Positions 25,151 to 35,758 of a stretch of 64,000 nucleotides of DNA are shown here, one piece after another (position 1 is the first letter of the stretch; each line of letters starts with the position of its first letter). Both the position numbers and the translations under genes were made by a program. The stretch spans positions 736,501 to 800,500 of the forward strand of contig NZ_CP046393.1 of NCBI RefSeq assembly GCF_009734185.1, read 5' to 3'. Source of the DNA: Commensalibacter melissae. Lineage in GTDB: Bacteria > Pseudomonadota > Alphaproteobacteria > Acetobacterales > Acetobacteraceae. Under the pieces are notes generated by a model that saw only the letters and a list, made by a program, of their open reading frames with translations, was not told where the DNA came from and searched no databases.

Positions 25151-26413
25151 ATGTTTGACCGTTATCTAAATACGATTGAAACAGTGATGGCTAATAATCA
25201 TGCTGTTTTTCTGGGAACATCTCAAGCAGTAACTTTGCTCTATCTGGATTATAAAATTTCATCAAAACAATTTAAAATTGCTTTGGAAAATTACATAAAT
25301 AAAAATCCATTACTGCAACAAAAACTGGTCATTCAGAATAAAAAATGGTGTTTGCAGAAAAATTCTCATCCCGTTTCTAATTTTGAAGTTTTTAGATACG
25401 AGGACAAAATTAAAGATTTTGATTTGATTCTTGAAAAAGAAGTTAATAACATTCTTGATTATAATCAAGTTTTATCAAAACTGAAAATTATCTATCCTGT
25501 CCAGAATAAAGGTTGCATAATTATCCTTACTCAACATCATGCAATCATGGATACCTATTCAGCAAAAAAAATTCTTAAAGATTTAATAGATTCAATTTCT
25601 ATTGACGAAGAAGAAAAATATTATGAACATTTTCCTGTATGGAAATATTTCAATGCAAAAGAGGTGGCTGATTGCGATATCCGTCAAGTCCATAAACCTG
25701 ACAATGATTTTTCACAGGCTTTGAAAATCTTTGATAATCCCTTGCCTCTAAAATGGACCGCTGTTGATACATGGATTATTAACCCATCGCTCTTATCATC
25801 CATGGAATATTATGCAAAGAAATTGGATTGTAAACTTAATTCCCTTTTGACTGTCATTTATTCAATTGCTGTAATGAAACTTTTAAATATTAATAACATT
25901 AATACTTATAGTGCAGTAACCTACCGTAAAAATAACGATTTGATGAATCAATTGGGTTGTTTATTAGATGTTGTGAATATCAATGTAAAAATCTGGGATA
26001 TTGATGATTCAGTCAGGAGGTTTGAAAGGGAAATAAGTTATATTAAGAAACACTTATCCAAAGAACTGGAAACTACCAGCCAGATTCTTGCGGATGCAAA
26101 AAAACAAAAGCTGTCTTTTCAAAAGGCTGTAAGATTGTGCGAAGGATTGGGATTCACCAATAGTGGTAGAACAGATACCTTAAAGTTTGAAAATGATATA
26201 AATGTTCTTGCCTATCGGTCCGTTGCCAATCGCACATCTGGTGCATTGTTATTTACGTATCATATGTCATTTCATAAGGGAAGTTTGATAACAAGTGTTT
26301 TAACATCGCAATTATTACTGGATAAAAAATCCATTCAGTTATTTATTCAAAATATCAATAAATACATTAAAATAATTGATCAGAGAGTGAAGTTGATGAA
26401 AGCTCAGGATTAA
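25151..26413 (+). CDS. Free-standing condensation-domain-like acyltransferase
   Basis: The 420-residue protein has an HHxxxD active-site motif, HHAIMD at 129-134, in the sequence ILTQHHAIMDTYSAKK, where condensation domains and the related WS/DGAT and PapA acyltransferases place their catalytic histidine. The spacing (about 130 residues from the start) and total length of about 420 match a single two-lobed condensation fold. These enzymes form amide or ester bonds between an activated acyl group and an amine or alcohol. There is no attached adenylation or carrier domain. The preceding hydrolase gene is 26 bp upstream. The stop is two bases from the convergent regulator's stop. Confidence 0.75.
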   Translation: MFDRYLNTIETVMANNHAVFLGTSQAVTLLYLDYKISSKQFKIALENYINKNPLLQQKLVIQNKKWCLQKNSHPVSNFEVFRYEDKIKDFDLILEKEVNNILDYNQVLSKLKIIYPVQNKGCIIILTQHHAIMDTYSAKKILKDLIDSISIDEEEKYYEHFPVWKYFNAKEVADCDIRQVHKPDNDFSQALKIFDNPLPLKWTAVDTWIINPSLLSSMEYYAKKLDCKLNSLLTVIYSIAVMKLLNINNINTYSAVTYRKNNDLMNQLGCLLDVVNINVKIWDIDDSVRRFEREISYIKKHLSKELETTSQILADAKKQKLSFQKAVRLCEGLGFTNSGRTDTLKFENDINVLAYRSVANRTSGALLFTYHMSFHKGSLITSVLTSQLLLDKKSIQLFIQNINKYIKIIDQRVKLMKAQD

Positions 26414-26415
26414 AT

Positions 26416-27354
26416 CTATCTTGAACGGATTTTATATTTGTTTCGATAATCTCTTGGGGTGAGACAGGTGATCTTGGTAAAATTTTTTCTGAACGAACTT
26501 GAATTAGCATAACCAAGATTCCATGAAATTTGTTCAATAGGCATATCGGTTGTTTCAAGAAGACCTTTGGCATATTCAATGCAAAAATTCTGTATGTAAT
26601 TTTTTGGAAGCAGTTTGGTGGCTTTTTTAAAACGTCTTAAGAAAGTTCGTTCTTCAAGGCCCGATTGAATAACAAGATTTTTGACGTTTATATCATGAAT
26701 ATCTGCATTCATAAGCCAATATTGCGCCTTAAGGATGGCTGTATCATTATGATCCAGTTTTGGAAAAAAAGACATATATTGATTTTGAAGATCTCTTGGT
26801 GGATCAACATTCATGAATTGAGTCGTTTTTAGCATTATATGATGGCCAAAAAATTTTTCTACAATATATAATCCAATATCGACCCAGGACATGATTCCAC
26901 CACTAGTGATAAGAGTTTCGTTATCAACCAGAAGTTTGCTTTTATTTACAATGATTTTTGGAAATTTTTTTTTAAGGGTATCAGCATATAACCAATGGGT
27001 TGTGGCTTCCTTTCCATTCAACAACCCCGTTTCAGCCAGAATAAATGTTCCAACACAGATTGCCGCAATTATGGATTGTTGAGAATGATGATGTCTAATA
27101 AAATTAATTATTTCGCCAATATTATCCGGAGTATGGATTCCGCTCATACAGGGAGGAATAATGATCACGTCTTGTTTTGCCAGAAAATTTGTAAAATCGT
27201 GATCGTTGGAAATTACCTTGACCTGAATTTTTTTAAATGAGTTACACGCATATTCTGCCAGATTAAATAAATCAATCAAACCGTTGATAGCTGTCTGTTG
27301 ATGATCTGAATAAGAAATAATTACAATTTTTAAGTTAAATTGATTCGTCATCAT
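26416..27354 (-). CDS. GlxA-type AraC-family transcriptional regulator
   Basis: The 312-residue protein joins an N-terminal DJ-1/PfpI-like domain (about 1-190, with IIPPCMSGIHTPDNIGEII and AAICVGTFILAETGLLNG) to a C-terminal AraC helix-turn-helix domain (about 205-312, ending in LGYANSSSFRKNFTKITCLT and PRDYRNKYK). This is the GlxA/FtrA layout, whose members regulate catabolic or stress genes in response to small molecules. It converges with the condensation-like gene, and the nearest unexplained regulated promoter is the 24.3-24.55 kb divergent region, so it is a candidate regulator of that locus. That link is an inference. Confidence 0.85.
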   Translation of the reverse strand: MMTNQFNLKIVIISYSDHQQTAINGLIDLFNLAEYACNSFKKIQVKVISNDHDFTNFLAKQDVIIIPPCMSGIHTPDNIGEIINFIRHHHSQQSIIAAICVGTFILAETGLLNGKEATTHWLYADTLKKKFPKIIVNKSKLLVDNETLITSGGIMSWVDIGLYIVEKFFGHHIMLKTTQFMNVDPPRDLQNQYMSFFPKLDHNDTAILKAQYWLMNADIHDINVKNLVIQSGLEERTFLRRFKKATKLLPKNYIQNFCIEYAKGLLETTDMPIEQISWNLGYANSSSFRKNFTKITCLTPRDYRNKYKIRSR

Positions 27355-27368
27355 GGATTAAAACCAAA

Positions 27369-27395
27369 TTTGTAGGGTATCAATTACCCTACAAA
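27369..27395 (-). terminator. Hairpin downstream of uvrA
   Basis: TTTGTAGGGTA and TACCCTACAAA form a perfect 11-bp stem with a 5-nt loop between the uvrA stop and the start of the GlxA-type gene. On the minus strand it is followed by TTTGGTTTTAATCC, consistent with uvrA termination. Confidence 0.65.
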
Positions 27396-27400
27396 ATAAA

Positions 27401-30265
27401 TTATTGATTTAAAAGTGGTTTTAAAAAAACGCCTGTATAACTATTTGGTGACTTGGCAATTTGTTCTGGTGTTCCTGTTGCTACGATTTCACCACCGCCA
27501 CTTCCACCTTCAGGTCCGAGATCAATAACCCAATCAGCGGTTTTGATAACCTCCAAATTATGTTCGATAACAATAATGGTATTTCCCTGATCAACCAGTG
27601 TATGTAAAACCTCCAGTAACTTACGTACATCTTCCGTATGTAGTCCTGTTGTAGGTTCATCAAGAATATATAGGGTTCTTCCCGTTGCCCGCCTTGCCAG
27701 TTCCTTGGAAAGTTTGATACGCTGTGCCTCTCCTCCTGAAAGGGTGGTGGCCTGTTGTCCAAGATGAATGTAGCCAAGTCCAACCTGTTTTAGTATGTTT
27801 AGACGGTCGTAAATTCTGGGAGCGGATGAAAATAATGGTATGGCTTCATCTACTGAAAGATTTAGAATATCGGCAATGGAGTGGCCCTTGAATTTGATTT
27901 CCAACGTTTCCCGATTGTATCTTGCTCCTTTACAGGTATCACAGGTAACAAACATATCTGGAAGAAAGTGCATTTCAATTTTTATGACCCCATCTCCTTG
28001 ACAGGCTTCACATCGTCCGCCCTTGACATTAAAGGAAAAGCGTCCTGGCTTGTAACCTCGTGCACGGCTTTCCGGCAGCTCTGCAAACCATTCTCTAATT
28101 GGTGTGAATAAATCTGTATAGGTTGCAGGGTTGGAACGGGGGGTGCGTCCAATGGGGGATTGGTCTATGTCAATGATTTTATCAAGTAGTGGAATATTCT
28201 TGATGGATTTATATGGAGAGGGTACAGCATTCGAACCCATCAATTGTCTGGAAAGGGCCTTATAAAGCGTATCAATGATCAGGGTGGATTTTCCACCCCC
28301 CGAAACACCCGTTACGGCGATAAAGGTTCCAAGGGGAAAATCAACAGTAACATTTTTTAAATTGTTACCTGTTGCGTTACACAGTGTTAATATTTGCTTT
28401 TTATTCATTTTCCTTCTTTTTTTGGGAATGGCAATGAATTTTCGGCCACTCAGATAATCGCCGGTAAGGCTATCCGGATTTTTTTCCACTTCCTTGGGTG
28501 TGCCCATGGCAACGACATGTCCCCCCATGATGCCAGCCCCGGGGCCCATATCAATAAGATAGTCAGAAGCCTTGATCGTGTCTTCGTCATGCTCAACAAC
28601 GATCAAGGTGTTTCCAAGGTTTTTTAAACGATCAAGAGTGCCGAGCAACCGTTCATTATCCCGTTGATGTAATCCGATTGACGGTTCATCCAGAACGTAT
28701 AAAACCCCTGTCAGTCCAGATCCAATTTGACTGGCCAGACGAATGCGCTGGCTTTCACCTCCAGATAGTGTGGCTGAACATCTGGATAATGTAAGATAAT
28801 CAAGGCCGACATCATTGAGAAATTTCAAGCGGTCAATAATTTCTCGCAGAATTCGATGGGCAATTTCTGCTTTTTGAGGGGATAGAGTTTCTTCAACACT
28901 GGAAAACCATTTTAATGCTTGATGGATGGGATAATCTGCAATTTCTGCAATGTTTTTATTGTTTATTTTGACACATAAAGCTTCGGGTTTAAGTCGGGCG
29001 CCATGACAAGCGTGACAAGGATAATCCGCCCGAAAGCGATTGAGATCTTCCCTAATGATATGACTGTCAGTTGAATGATAGCGTTTATCTAGATTTTTGA
29101 TCACCCCTTCAAAAGGTTGAGTTACAGTATAGGATTTTTTTTCATCATGATAGTGAATCGGAATTTTTTCATCTGTACCATGCAGAATGGCATGTTGAAT
29201 TTTTCCAGGGATTTTTTCCCATGGCGTGTTGATTTTAAAATGAAAATGTTCGGCTAGACTTGCCAAAGTTTGTTGATAATAGGGCAGTGAAGTATTTTTC
29301 CATGCTGAAATAGCCCCTTTTCCCAGTGAAAGTGCAGGATTGGGAATGATCAGGTCTGGGTCGAAAAAGCTTTCAGTCCCGATACCGTCACATACTGGAC
29401 ATGCACCTTGGGGTGCATTGAAGGAAAAAAGTCTTGGTTCAATTTCTTCAAGAGTAAATCCGCTTTCAGGACAAGAATAACGTGATGAAAAGCTTAAATG
29501 AATTGATTTTCTTTTTTCATCTTTACGTAAGACCTCCTCCACTTGTGCAAGACCATCGGAAAGGGATAAGGCTATTTCAAAACTATCTGCCAATCGATTT
29601 TCTATACCCTGTTTAACGATGATGCGATCAACAACCACCTCGATCGTATGTTTAAGTTTACGATTTAATTCCGGCGCTTCTGAAATGTCATATAGTTTCC
29701 CGTCAATTTTAACCCGTGTAAAACCCTTGCGTTGAAGTTCCGCAAGCTCTTTTCTGTATTCCCCTTTACGACTTCGTACAATGGGGGATAATAACATCAA
29801 TCGGGTGCCTTCGGACAACTCCATCACTCGATCAACCATCTGGCTGACGGTTTGTGCTTCAATTGGTAATCCCGTAATCGGTGAAAAAGGGGTTCCTGCT
29901 CGTGCCCATAACAGGCGCATATAATCATGAATTTCAGTAATGGTGCCAACTGTTGAACGTGGATTGCGGGATGTTGTTTTTTGTTCGATTGATATCGCGG
30001 GAGACAGCCCCTCAATGGATTCAACATCGGGTTTCCCCATTAATTCCAAAAACTGGCGTGCATAGGCTGAAAGGCTTTCAACATAACGTCTTTGTCCTTC
30101 CGCATATATAGTGTCAAAAGCCAAAGAGGATTTTCCCGATCCGGAAAGGCCCGTGATAACCGTCATCTTGTTTCTGGGAATATCAACATCAATATTATGT
30201 AAATTGTGGACTTTTGCTCCACGCACTTTAATATGGGTAAGCGCAGTCGGTGATTTATTTTTCAT
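27401..30265 (-). CDS. uvrA: Excinuclease ABC subunit A
   Basis: The 954-residue protein contains two ABC modules. The first Walker A is [13 protein letters not shown] near residue 40, the second [11 protein letters not shown] near 655. Zinc-finger modules appear as [16 protein letters not shown] and [17 protein letters not shown]. Both [12 protein letters not shown] and [12 protein letters not shown] signatures and the [14 protein letters not shown] and [11 protein letters not shown] Walker B segments are intact. UvrA recognises bulky DNA lesions in nucleotide excision repair with UvrB. Length is standard. It diverges from ssb across about 140 bp, an arrangement found in many proteobacteria. 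Confidence 0.98.
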   Translation of the reverse strand: MKNKSPTALTHIKVRGAKVHNLHNIDVDIPRNKMTVITGLSGSGKSSLAFDTIYAEGQRRYVESLSAYARQFLELMGKPDVESIEGLSPAISIEQKTTSRNPRSTVGTITEIHDYMRLLWARAGTPFSPITGLPIEAQTVSQMVDRVMELSEGTRLMLLSPIVRSRKGEYRKELAELQRKGFTRVKIDGKLYDISEAPELNRKLKHTIEVVVDRIIVKQGIENRLADSFEIALSLSDGLAQVEEVLRKDEKRKSIHLSFSSRYSCPESGFTLEEIEPRLFSFNAPQGACPVCDGIGTESFFDPDLIIPNPALSLGKGAISAWKNTSLPYYQQTLASLAEHFHFKINTPWEKIPGKIQHAILHGTDEKIPIHYHDEKKSYTVTQPFEGVIKNLDKRYHSTDSHIIREDLNRFRADYPCHACHGARLKPEALCVKINNKNIAEIADYPIHQALKWFSSVEETLSPQKAEIAHRILREIIDRLKFLNDVGLDYLTLSRCSATLSGGESQRIRLASQIGSGLTGVLYVLDEPSIGLHQRDNERLLGTLDRLKNLGNTLIVVEHDEDTIKASDYLIDMGPGAGIMGGHVVAMGTPKEVEKNPDSLTGDYLSGRKFIAIPKKRRKMNKKQILTLCNATGNNLKNVTVDFPLGTFIAVTGVSGGGKSTLIIDTLYKALSRQLMGSNAVPSPYKSIKNIPLLDKIIDIDQSPIGRTPRSNPATYTDLFTPIREWFAELPESRARGYKPGRFSFNVKGGRCEACQGDGVIKIEMHFLPDMFVTCDTCKGARYNRETLEIKFKGHSIADILNLSVDEAIPLFSSAPRIYDRLNILKQVGLGYIHLGQQATTLSGGEAQRIKLSKELARRATGRTLYILDEPTTGLHTEDVRKLLEVLHTLVDQGNTIIVIEHNLEVIKTADWVIDLGPEGGSGGGEIVATGTPEQIAKSPNSYTGVFLKPLLNQ

Positions 30266-30406
30266 GATATGATTGTTATATGGTTTTGTGTCTTGTGATT
30301 ACTGTTTTAAAAAAATTACAGGATGGTATAGAAAGAATATAATTCTTTTAAAGATGGAAAAAAAGTAAAGATATAGCATTTTTTACTATAAAGAAATGAG
30401 GATAAA

Positions 30407-30922
30407 ATGGCAGGAAGTGTTAATAAGGTGATTTTGGTTGGAAATCTTGGACGAGACCCTGAAGTTAGAAGTGCACAAACAGGCGCCAAGATAGTTACTC
30501 TCGCAATTGCCACCAGTGATACCTGGAACGATCGTCAGACTGGTGAACGTAAGGATCTGACAGAATGGCATAGAGTGGTAATTTTTAATGAGCGTCTTGC
30601 TGATGTCGCAGAAAAATATTTACGTAAGGGTCGCAAGGTTTTTATTGAGGGAATATTAAGAACCCGGAAATGGACTGATCAGCAAGGTGTTGAACGGTAT
30701 AGCACAGATGTGGTTGTTGATCGGTTTAGAGGAGAACTGGTTTTATTGGATAGCGCGCGAAGTGGTGGAGATTCAATGGATAATTATGGTTCGGAATCAT
30801 CATTTACACCACCACCTGCGGCCCGTTCAGCCAGTAATGCATCATCTGGTAATAGATCCAATTCCAGTTGGGATGCTTCCATGCCAGGTAATAATGATTT
30901 GGATGATGAAATTCCCTTCTAA
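30407..30922 (+). CDS. ssb: Single-stranded DNA-binding protein
   Basis: The 171-residue protein has the SSB OB fold (VNKVILVGNLGRDPEVR at the start, TEWHRVVIFNERLADVAEKY in the middle, and IEGILRTRKW), a low-complexity Ser/Asn/Pro-rich linker and the acidic C-terminal tip DDEIPF that binds partner proteins. Start choice is clear (MAGSVNKV). It is divergent from uvrA and precedes gyrA by about 380 bp. Confidence 0.97.
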   Translation: MAGSVNKVILVGNLGRDPEVRSAQTGAKIVTLAIATSDTWNDRQTGERKDLTEWHRVVIFNERLADVAEKYLRKGRKVFIEGILRTRKWTDQQGVERYSTDVVVDRFRGELVLLDSARSGGDSMDNYGSESSFTPPPAARSASNASSGNRSNSSWDASMPGNNDLDDEIPF

Positions 30923-31301
30923 GTCTATCGATGAAGTTTTGATCACTGGAATATTATTGATGTTATTGGTTTGATAATAACTTGTATATTTTTAGTGATC
31001 CGCGCTCTAACTAAATATAAACAGAATGTTATAAAAAAAAGATACGATCTTATTTTCATGACGTGATAATATTAGATCTAAATAGTAAACCCTTTTGTAT
31101 TTTTGTTTTTATCAAGCTTATGATCATAAAATTATTTATTTTCTTTCCACTATAAAACTTATAAGTTTTACTCTATATTATAGGGATATTATTATTTAAG
31201 GGTTATTTTGCAAAGATCATAAAGACATTCTTACGTTGTAACCTGATTTAAAGTTATTTGTTTGTAGATTAGTTTATAATTAATTAAATGATGGATCTGC
31301 C
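30923..31301. other. Intergenic stretch between ssb and gyrA
   Basis: About 380 bp of AT-rich DNA, presumably holding the gyrA promoter and leader. I find no credible ORF. The main structure is the 18-bp palindrome listed separately at 31153-31170. Confidence 0.5.
31153..31170. promoter_or_regulatory. 18-bp perfect palindrome upstream of gyrA
   Basis: TAAAACTTATAAGTTTTA is a perfect inverted repeat without spacer, about 130 bp before the gyrA start and just upstream of a TATATTATAG stretch that could serve as a -10. It could be an operator, but in AT-rich DNA a palindrome of A/T bases is partly expected. Confidence 0.3.
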
Positions 31302-34094
31302 TTGACCGATTTACCAGAAAATACTTCATCCTTTTCAACCGATATTACCCCTGTTACCGTTGAAGAGGAAATGCAAACCTCTTATCTGGCGTATGCCATG
31401 TCTGTAATTGTCAGTCGTGCTTTACCGGATGTCAGAGATGGGTTGAAACCCGTTCATCGTCGAATTTTATATTCAATGTTTGAAAGTGGTTTGACCCCTG
31501 ATAAACCTTATCGTAAATCTGCCCGTGCTGTTGGGGATGTGATGAGCAAATATCATCCGCATGGGGACTCATCAATTTATGATGCCATGGTAAGAATGGC
31601 ACAGCGTTGGTCTATGCGGGTATGTCTGGTTGACGGTCAGGGGAATTTCGGGTCTGTTGATGGGGACTCTCCAGCTGCTATGCGTTATACAGAAGCACGT
31701 CTGGGGAAACCTGCCATATTTTTATTGGAAGACATAAATCAGGATACAGTTGATTTTCAGCCAAATTATGATGAAAGCGAGCAGGAACCCGTTATCTTGC
31801 CCGCAGCCTATCCAAATCTTTTAATAAACGGTGCCTCGGGTATTGCAGTAGGAATGGCGACGAATATACCGCCTCACAACCCTGGAGAAATTATCGATGC
31901 CACCTTGGCATTAATTGCCAATCCAGACATGGATCTTGCACAATTAATGCAAATTGTACCTGGTCCAGATTTTTCCACTGGCGGTATCATTCTTGGACGT
32001 TCAGGTATTCGTAATGCATTTGAAACGGGACGTGGATCAATACTGGTGCGCGGACGTGCCAGTATCGAGGAAATTCGCAAGGACAGGCAGGCCATTATTA
32101 TCACCGAGATTCCCTTTCAGGTAAACAAAGCGACTTTACAAGAGAAAATTGCGGAGCTTGTACGTAATAAGCAGATTGAAGGTATCTCCGATATCCGTGA
32201 TGAAAGTGATCGTTCTGGTATGCGGGTGGTCATTGAAATCAAACGTGATGCTACCGCGGAGGTGGTCTTAAATCAATTATACCGCTTTACCCAGCTACAG
32301 ACGACTTTTGGTGTGAATATGCTTGCATTAACCAATGGAAAACCTCAGTTACTGGGATTGAAAGATGCGTTAAATGCCTTTATCTCCTTCCGTGAGGAAG
32401 TGATTTTGCGTCGGGCGCGATTTGAATTAAGAAAATCTAGGGATCGGGCGCATCTATTGTTGGGTCTGGTTATCGCGGTTGCTAATATAGATGAAGTTAT
32501 CGCTTTAATCCGCTCGGCTCCGGATACGGTAACAGCTCGTGATCAATTATTAAATCGGTCCTGGCCTGCGGAAGATATCCAAAGTCTTTTAAACCTTATC
32601 CAAGATGAAGGTAATACATTAAAAGACGGAAGAGTTTATCTCAGTGAAGTGCAGGTTCGTGGTATTCTTGAATTGAGATTGCAACGGTTAACCGGTTTGG
32701 AACGTGAAAAAATTCAAAGTGAACTAATGGAAGTTTCAAAACGGATTGAGGAATTGCTGGAAATTATTGCGAGTCATTTGCGTCGTATGGAAATTATGCG
32801 TGATGAACTTGTTTGTGTAAGATCTGCAATTGCCTGTGAAAGAATGACCGATATTGTCGATTATGAAGGCGACCAAACTGATGAAAGCCTGATTGAACCT
32901 GGACAGATGGTTGTAACCATAACACGTGAGGGATTTATCAAGCGTACCCCACTGGACACTTTTCGTTCTCAAAATCGTGGGGGTCGTGGCAGAACTGGGG
33001 CCGGAAGACGTGGAGATGATATAATTACACGATCCTTTAACGCGCATACACATCAATGGGTAATATTTTTCTCTTCTGGAGGAAAGGCGTACCGTGCAAA
33101 AGTTTGGCATTTACCAGAAGCCAGCCCAACGTCAAAAGGTAGAGCATTGGTCAATTTATTGCCTGATTTAGGAAATGATGAGGTGACAACAGTATTGCCT
33201 TTGCCTCAGGATGAGGAATTGTGGTCAGACTTGCATCTTGTGTTCGCCACCTCATCCGGAAACGTCAGACGTAATCGCCTGAGTGATTTTGGAAATATAC
33301 GTTCTTCCGGTTTGATTGCCATGAAACTAGATGAACATGAACGGCTTATAGGGGTTGCTACCTGTCAGGAAGGTCAGGATGTTCTTTTGGCCACCAATAA
33401 AGGTCGGGCTATACGTTTCCAGATTACCGACAGTTCTTTGCGCGTTTTCTCCGGACGTGGAAGTACCGGTGTTCGTGGTATCAAATTGGCTGATAATGAT
33501 GAGGTTATTTCCTTAACTGTCTTAAATCATGTTAATATTTTAACTTCTGAACGACTTGATTATTTACGTTACAGTAATGCGAAACGACGTGCGGAAAATG
33601 CCGAAACCAGTGATGATGAAACGATTGTTGAAAGTGAAGTTCTGTTTGAGGACGAAGTTGAAAATAATGAATCTGCTGTAGAGCTGACAACAGGACGCTT
33701 AAGCGAGCTACAACGGTCTGAGGAAATTCTTCTGACGGTAACCAATGCCGGTTTTGGTAAACGGACTTCCGCTTATGAATATCGAGTAAGTGGTCGAGGC
33801 GGATTGGGTATTGCTAATATAAATCTGACGGGCAAGAACGGGGATGCCGTTGTTGCAACATTTGCGGTATGGGAAAATACAGATGTAATGATGGTGACGG
33901 ACAAGGGACGTTTGATTCGCGTGCCAGTTAACCAGATACGGATTACATCAAGAACAGGAATGGGAGTAACTTTATTCCGTATTGATGAAGGGGAAACGGT
34001 CAGTAGTGTTTTTCCTGTGATTGATAATTCTGATGACAGTGATGAAAATCAGACAGACACCGATTCAGCCTTATCAGAAGATGAGGATGAATAG
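31302..34094 (+). CDS. gyrA: DNA gyrase subunit A
   Basis: The 930-residue protein has the type IIA topoisomerase breakage domain with the active-site tyrosine Y129 in AMRYTEARL and the QRDR segment [16 protein letters not shown], where Ser90 and Asp94 correspond to the quinolone-sensitive Ser83 and Asp87 of Escherichia coli. The C-terminal beta-pinwheel includes a GyrA-box-like [12 protein letters not shown], which argues for gyrase rather than topoisomerase IV. An acidic insert (about residues 765-795, rich in Asp/Glu) interrupts the pinwheel, and the tail is acidic. The start is TTG, as the ATGs just upstream run into a stop in another frame; a weak GGA lies seven bases before it. coaD follows three bases after the stop. 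Confidence 0.95.
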   Translation: MTDLPENTSSFSTDITPVTVEEEMQTSYLAYAMSVIVSRALPDVRDGLKPVHRRILYSMFESGLTPDKPYRKSARAVGDVMSKYHPHGDSSIYDAMVRMAQRWSMRVCLVDGQGNFGSVDGDSPAAMRYTEARLGKPAIFLLEDINQDTVDFQPNYDESEQEPVILPAAYPNLLINGASGIAVGMATNIPPHNPGEIIDATLALIANPDMDLAQLMQIVPGPDFSTGGIILGRSGIRNAFETGRGSILVRGRASIEEIRKDRQAIIITEIPFQVNKATLQEKIAELVRNKQIEGISDIRDESDRSGMRVVIEIKRDATAEVVLNQLYRFTQLQTTFGVNMLALTNGKPQLLGLKDALNAFISFREEVILRRARFELRKSRDRAHLLLGLVIAVANIDEVIALIRSAPDTVTARDQLLNRSWPAEDIQSLLNLIQDEGNTLKDGRVYLSEVQVRGILELRLQRLTGLEREKIQSELMEVSKRIEELLEIIASHLRRMEIMRDELVCVRSAIACERMTDIVDYEGDQTDESLIEPGQMVVTITREGFIKRTPLDTFRSQNRGGRGRTGAGRRGDDIITRSFNAHTHQWVIFFSSGGKAYRAKVWHLPEASPTSKGRALVNLLPDLGNDEVTTVLPLPQDEELWSDLHLVFATSSGNVRRNRLSDFGNIRSSGLIAMKLDEHERLIGVATCQEGQDVLLATNKGRAIRFQITDSSLRVFSGRGSTGVRGIKLADNDEVISLTVLNHVNILTSERLDYLRYSNAKRRAENAETSDDETIVESEVLFEDEVENNESAVELTTGRLSELQRSEEILLTVTNAGFGKRTSAYEYRVSGRGGLGIANINLTGKNGDAVVATFAVWENTDVMMVTDKGRLIRVPVNQIRITSRTGMGVTLFRIDEGETVSSVFPVIDNSDDSDENQTDTDSALSEDEDE

Positions 34095-34097
34095 GGA

Positions 34098-34619
34098 ATG
34101 CCGAGAATAGGATTTTATCCAGGCACATTTGATCCTATAACGAATGGTCATATTGATATTATTAAAAGGGCCGTTCGTATTGTGGACAAATTAATCATAG
34201 GGGTCGCTTTAAATGCAAATAAGCAGCCCTTATGGTCTTTGGAAGAGCGTGTGACATGTATTCATGAAGCCTTGATTGAGGAATTTGGTGAAGTCTGCAA
34301 AATCTTAAACCATAGCGGATGCGATATTGATGTTATCGGATTTGACAATCTTCTAGTTGATTGTGCAAAAAAATATAATGCGCAAATTCTTATACGCGGT
34401 TTAAGACAGGCAACAGATTTTGATTTTGAATTTCAGATGTGTCTAATGAATCAATGTTTGGATCCAAACATCGAAACGATTTTTTTAGTTGCCACTGAAC
34501 AAAATCGGAGTATAGCTTCAAGATTTGTAAAAGAAGTGGCTTTATTGGGCGGGGATATATCATCCTTTGTTCCAAAGTCTACTTATAACAGGTTTCAGAA
34601 GATGTTCTTGAAATCGTGA
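34098..34619 (+). CDS. coaD: Phosphopantetheine adenylyltransferase
   Basis: The 173-residue protein has the nucleotidyltransferase signature GTFDPITNGHIDII near the N-terminus and the C-terminal NRSIASRFVKEVALLGGDIS with SFVPK. It transfers AMP from ATP to 4'-phosphopantetheine in coenzyme A synthesis. It lies three bases after gyrA and 37 bases before a cyclophilin gene; gyrA-coaD-ppi linkage is familiar in alphaproteobacteria, and the three are probably co-transcribed. Confidence 0.96.
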   Translation: MPRIGFYPGTFDPITNGHIDIIKRAVRIVDKLIIGVALNANKQPLWSLEERVTCIHEALIEEFGEVCKILNHSGCDIDVIGFDNLLVDCAKKYNAQILIRGLRQATDFDFEFQMCLMNQCLDPNIETIFLVATEQNRSIASRFVKEVALLGGDISSFVPKSTYNRFQKMFLKS

Positions 34620-34656
34620 AATAACAAATTATTCATGTAAATAAAGTGAAAAAATA

Positions 34657-35142
34657 ATGGAAAATAATAAAAAACTATCAGCAGATACAATTCATATGAA
34701 ATTGAAGGATGGAACGGTCATTATAAAATTGCGTCCAGATCTTGCACCATTGGCAGCGGAACGTTTGGTCGCGTTGACTGAAAGTGGATTTTACGATAAT
34801 ACCCCTTTCCATCGTGTTATAGAGGGTTTTATGGCTCAGGGAGGCGATCCAAGTGGTACAGGTACCAAAGGGAGTGACTTGCCAGATTTGCCCGCTGAGT
34901 TTACAAAAAAAGAGGGTTTTCGTCGTGGTACAATAGGCATGGCACGTACAATGGATCCAAACAGTGCCAACAGTCAGTTTTTTATCATGTTTGAAGAGGC
35001 ACCGCATTTGAATGGTCAATATACAATTGTTGGCGAAGTTATCGAGGGAATGGAATATGTAGATCAGATTAAAAGGGGAACCGGGGCAAATGGTATGGTT
35101 CAAGATCCGGACCGTATTGTTCGAATGATTACAGTTTCATAA
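34657..35142 (+). CDS. Cyclophilin-type peptidyl-prolyl isomerase
   Basis: The 161-residue protein is a single cyclophilin domain without a signal peptide, so it is cytoplasmic. Active-site motifs are FHRVIEGFMAQGGDPSGTG, with the catalytic arginine, and the NSANSQFFIMFEEAPHLNGQ segment. It catalyses cis-trans isomerisation of Xaa-Pro bonds. A hairpin follows, ending the gyrA-coaD-ppi unit. Confidence 0.94.
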   Translation: MENNKKLSADTIHMKLKDGTVIIKLRPDLAPLAAERLVALTESGFYDNTPFHRVIEGFMAQGGDPSGTGTKGSDLPDLPAEFTKKEGFRRGTIGMARTMDPNSANSQFFIMFEEAPHLNGQYTIVGEVIEGMEYVDQIKRGTGANGMVQDPDRIVRMITVS

Positions 35143-35165
35143 CTAAATTTTTTAAAGAAAATGAA

Positions 35166-35202
35166 AAATAGTGGTTGACTTCTTTGCGAATAACCACTAT
35201 TT
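35166..35202 (+). terminator. Hairpin after the cyclophilin gene
   Basis: AAATAGTGGTT and AACCACTATTT form a perfect 11-bp stem with a 15-nt loop 24 bp after the stop. No long T run follows. A TTGACT inside the loop could instead be the -35 of the tRNA-Lys promoter, so the element may have two roles. Confidence 0.5.
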
Positions 35203-35239
35203 CAATGCTCACACCGCAAGAAAACAGCGGACTTTCTAA

Positions 35240-35315
35240 GAGCCGGTAGCTCAGTTGGTAGAGCATTCGACTTTTAATCGAATGGTCGAGGGTTCGAATC
35301 CCTCCCGGCTCACCA
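35240..35315 (+). tRNA. tRNA-Lys (anticodon UUU)
   Basis: The 76-nt gene folds as a complete cloverleaf. The acceptor stem pairs GAGCCGG with CCGGCTC, the D-arm contains GCTCAGTTGGTAGAG, the anticodon stem TTCGA/TCGAA encloses the loop CTTTTAA with anticodon TTT, and the T-arm GAGGG-TTCGAAT-CCCTC is canonical. The 3' CCA is encoded. Confidence 0.97.
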
Positions 35316-35758
35316 TCAAAGAATGATGGATATCAAATCCCCTTATAATTCAGTATTTTAAACGTATGTAAATATAATACAAATATATGTTTATGACGTT
35401 GTCAATGTTTTCACAACAATTTTAAAAAAAATTTTAAATTAATTTTTTAACGTAGATAAATAGATAATTTCTTTAATATGATATAATTTTTTTGTATTAT
35501 ATTATTTTCTTTTTGAAAAAAGAAATAATAGTTAAAAAAGTATATTTTTTCTAGTTTTTGTAAGGCTTAATGCATCCAGATTTGTAAAGTTTGGATTGAT
35601 CTGCCTCTTGCAGTATGATAAATTGGTAACGATTATTTGATAGTGCTTCAGTTGAGTTCTTTTTTCTTTCTTGAGGCACATATTGAAAAAATTGATAGCA
35701 AAAATATTGGATCAAATTTTTGCAAATAAATAGTTAAATCATTATCAGGAGAAATTCA
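35316..35758. other. Long AT-rich leader region of pdc
   Basis: About 440 bp without a supported ORF between tRNA-Lys and pdc. The first 270 bp are A/T runs. A possible sigma-70 promoter lies near 35591-35619 and is listed separately. No riboswitch-like structure was recognised. Confidence 0.5.
35591..35619 (+). promoter_or_regulatory. Putative pdc promoter
   Basis: TTGGAT (35591-35596) and TATGAT (35614-35619) are separated by 17 bp. The -10 matches the consensus at five of six positions, the -35 at three. The implied transcript would have a leader of about 130 nt before the TTG start. Confidence 0.35.
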
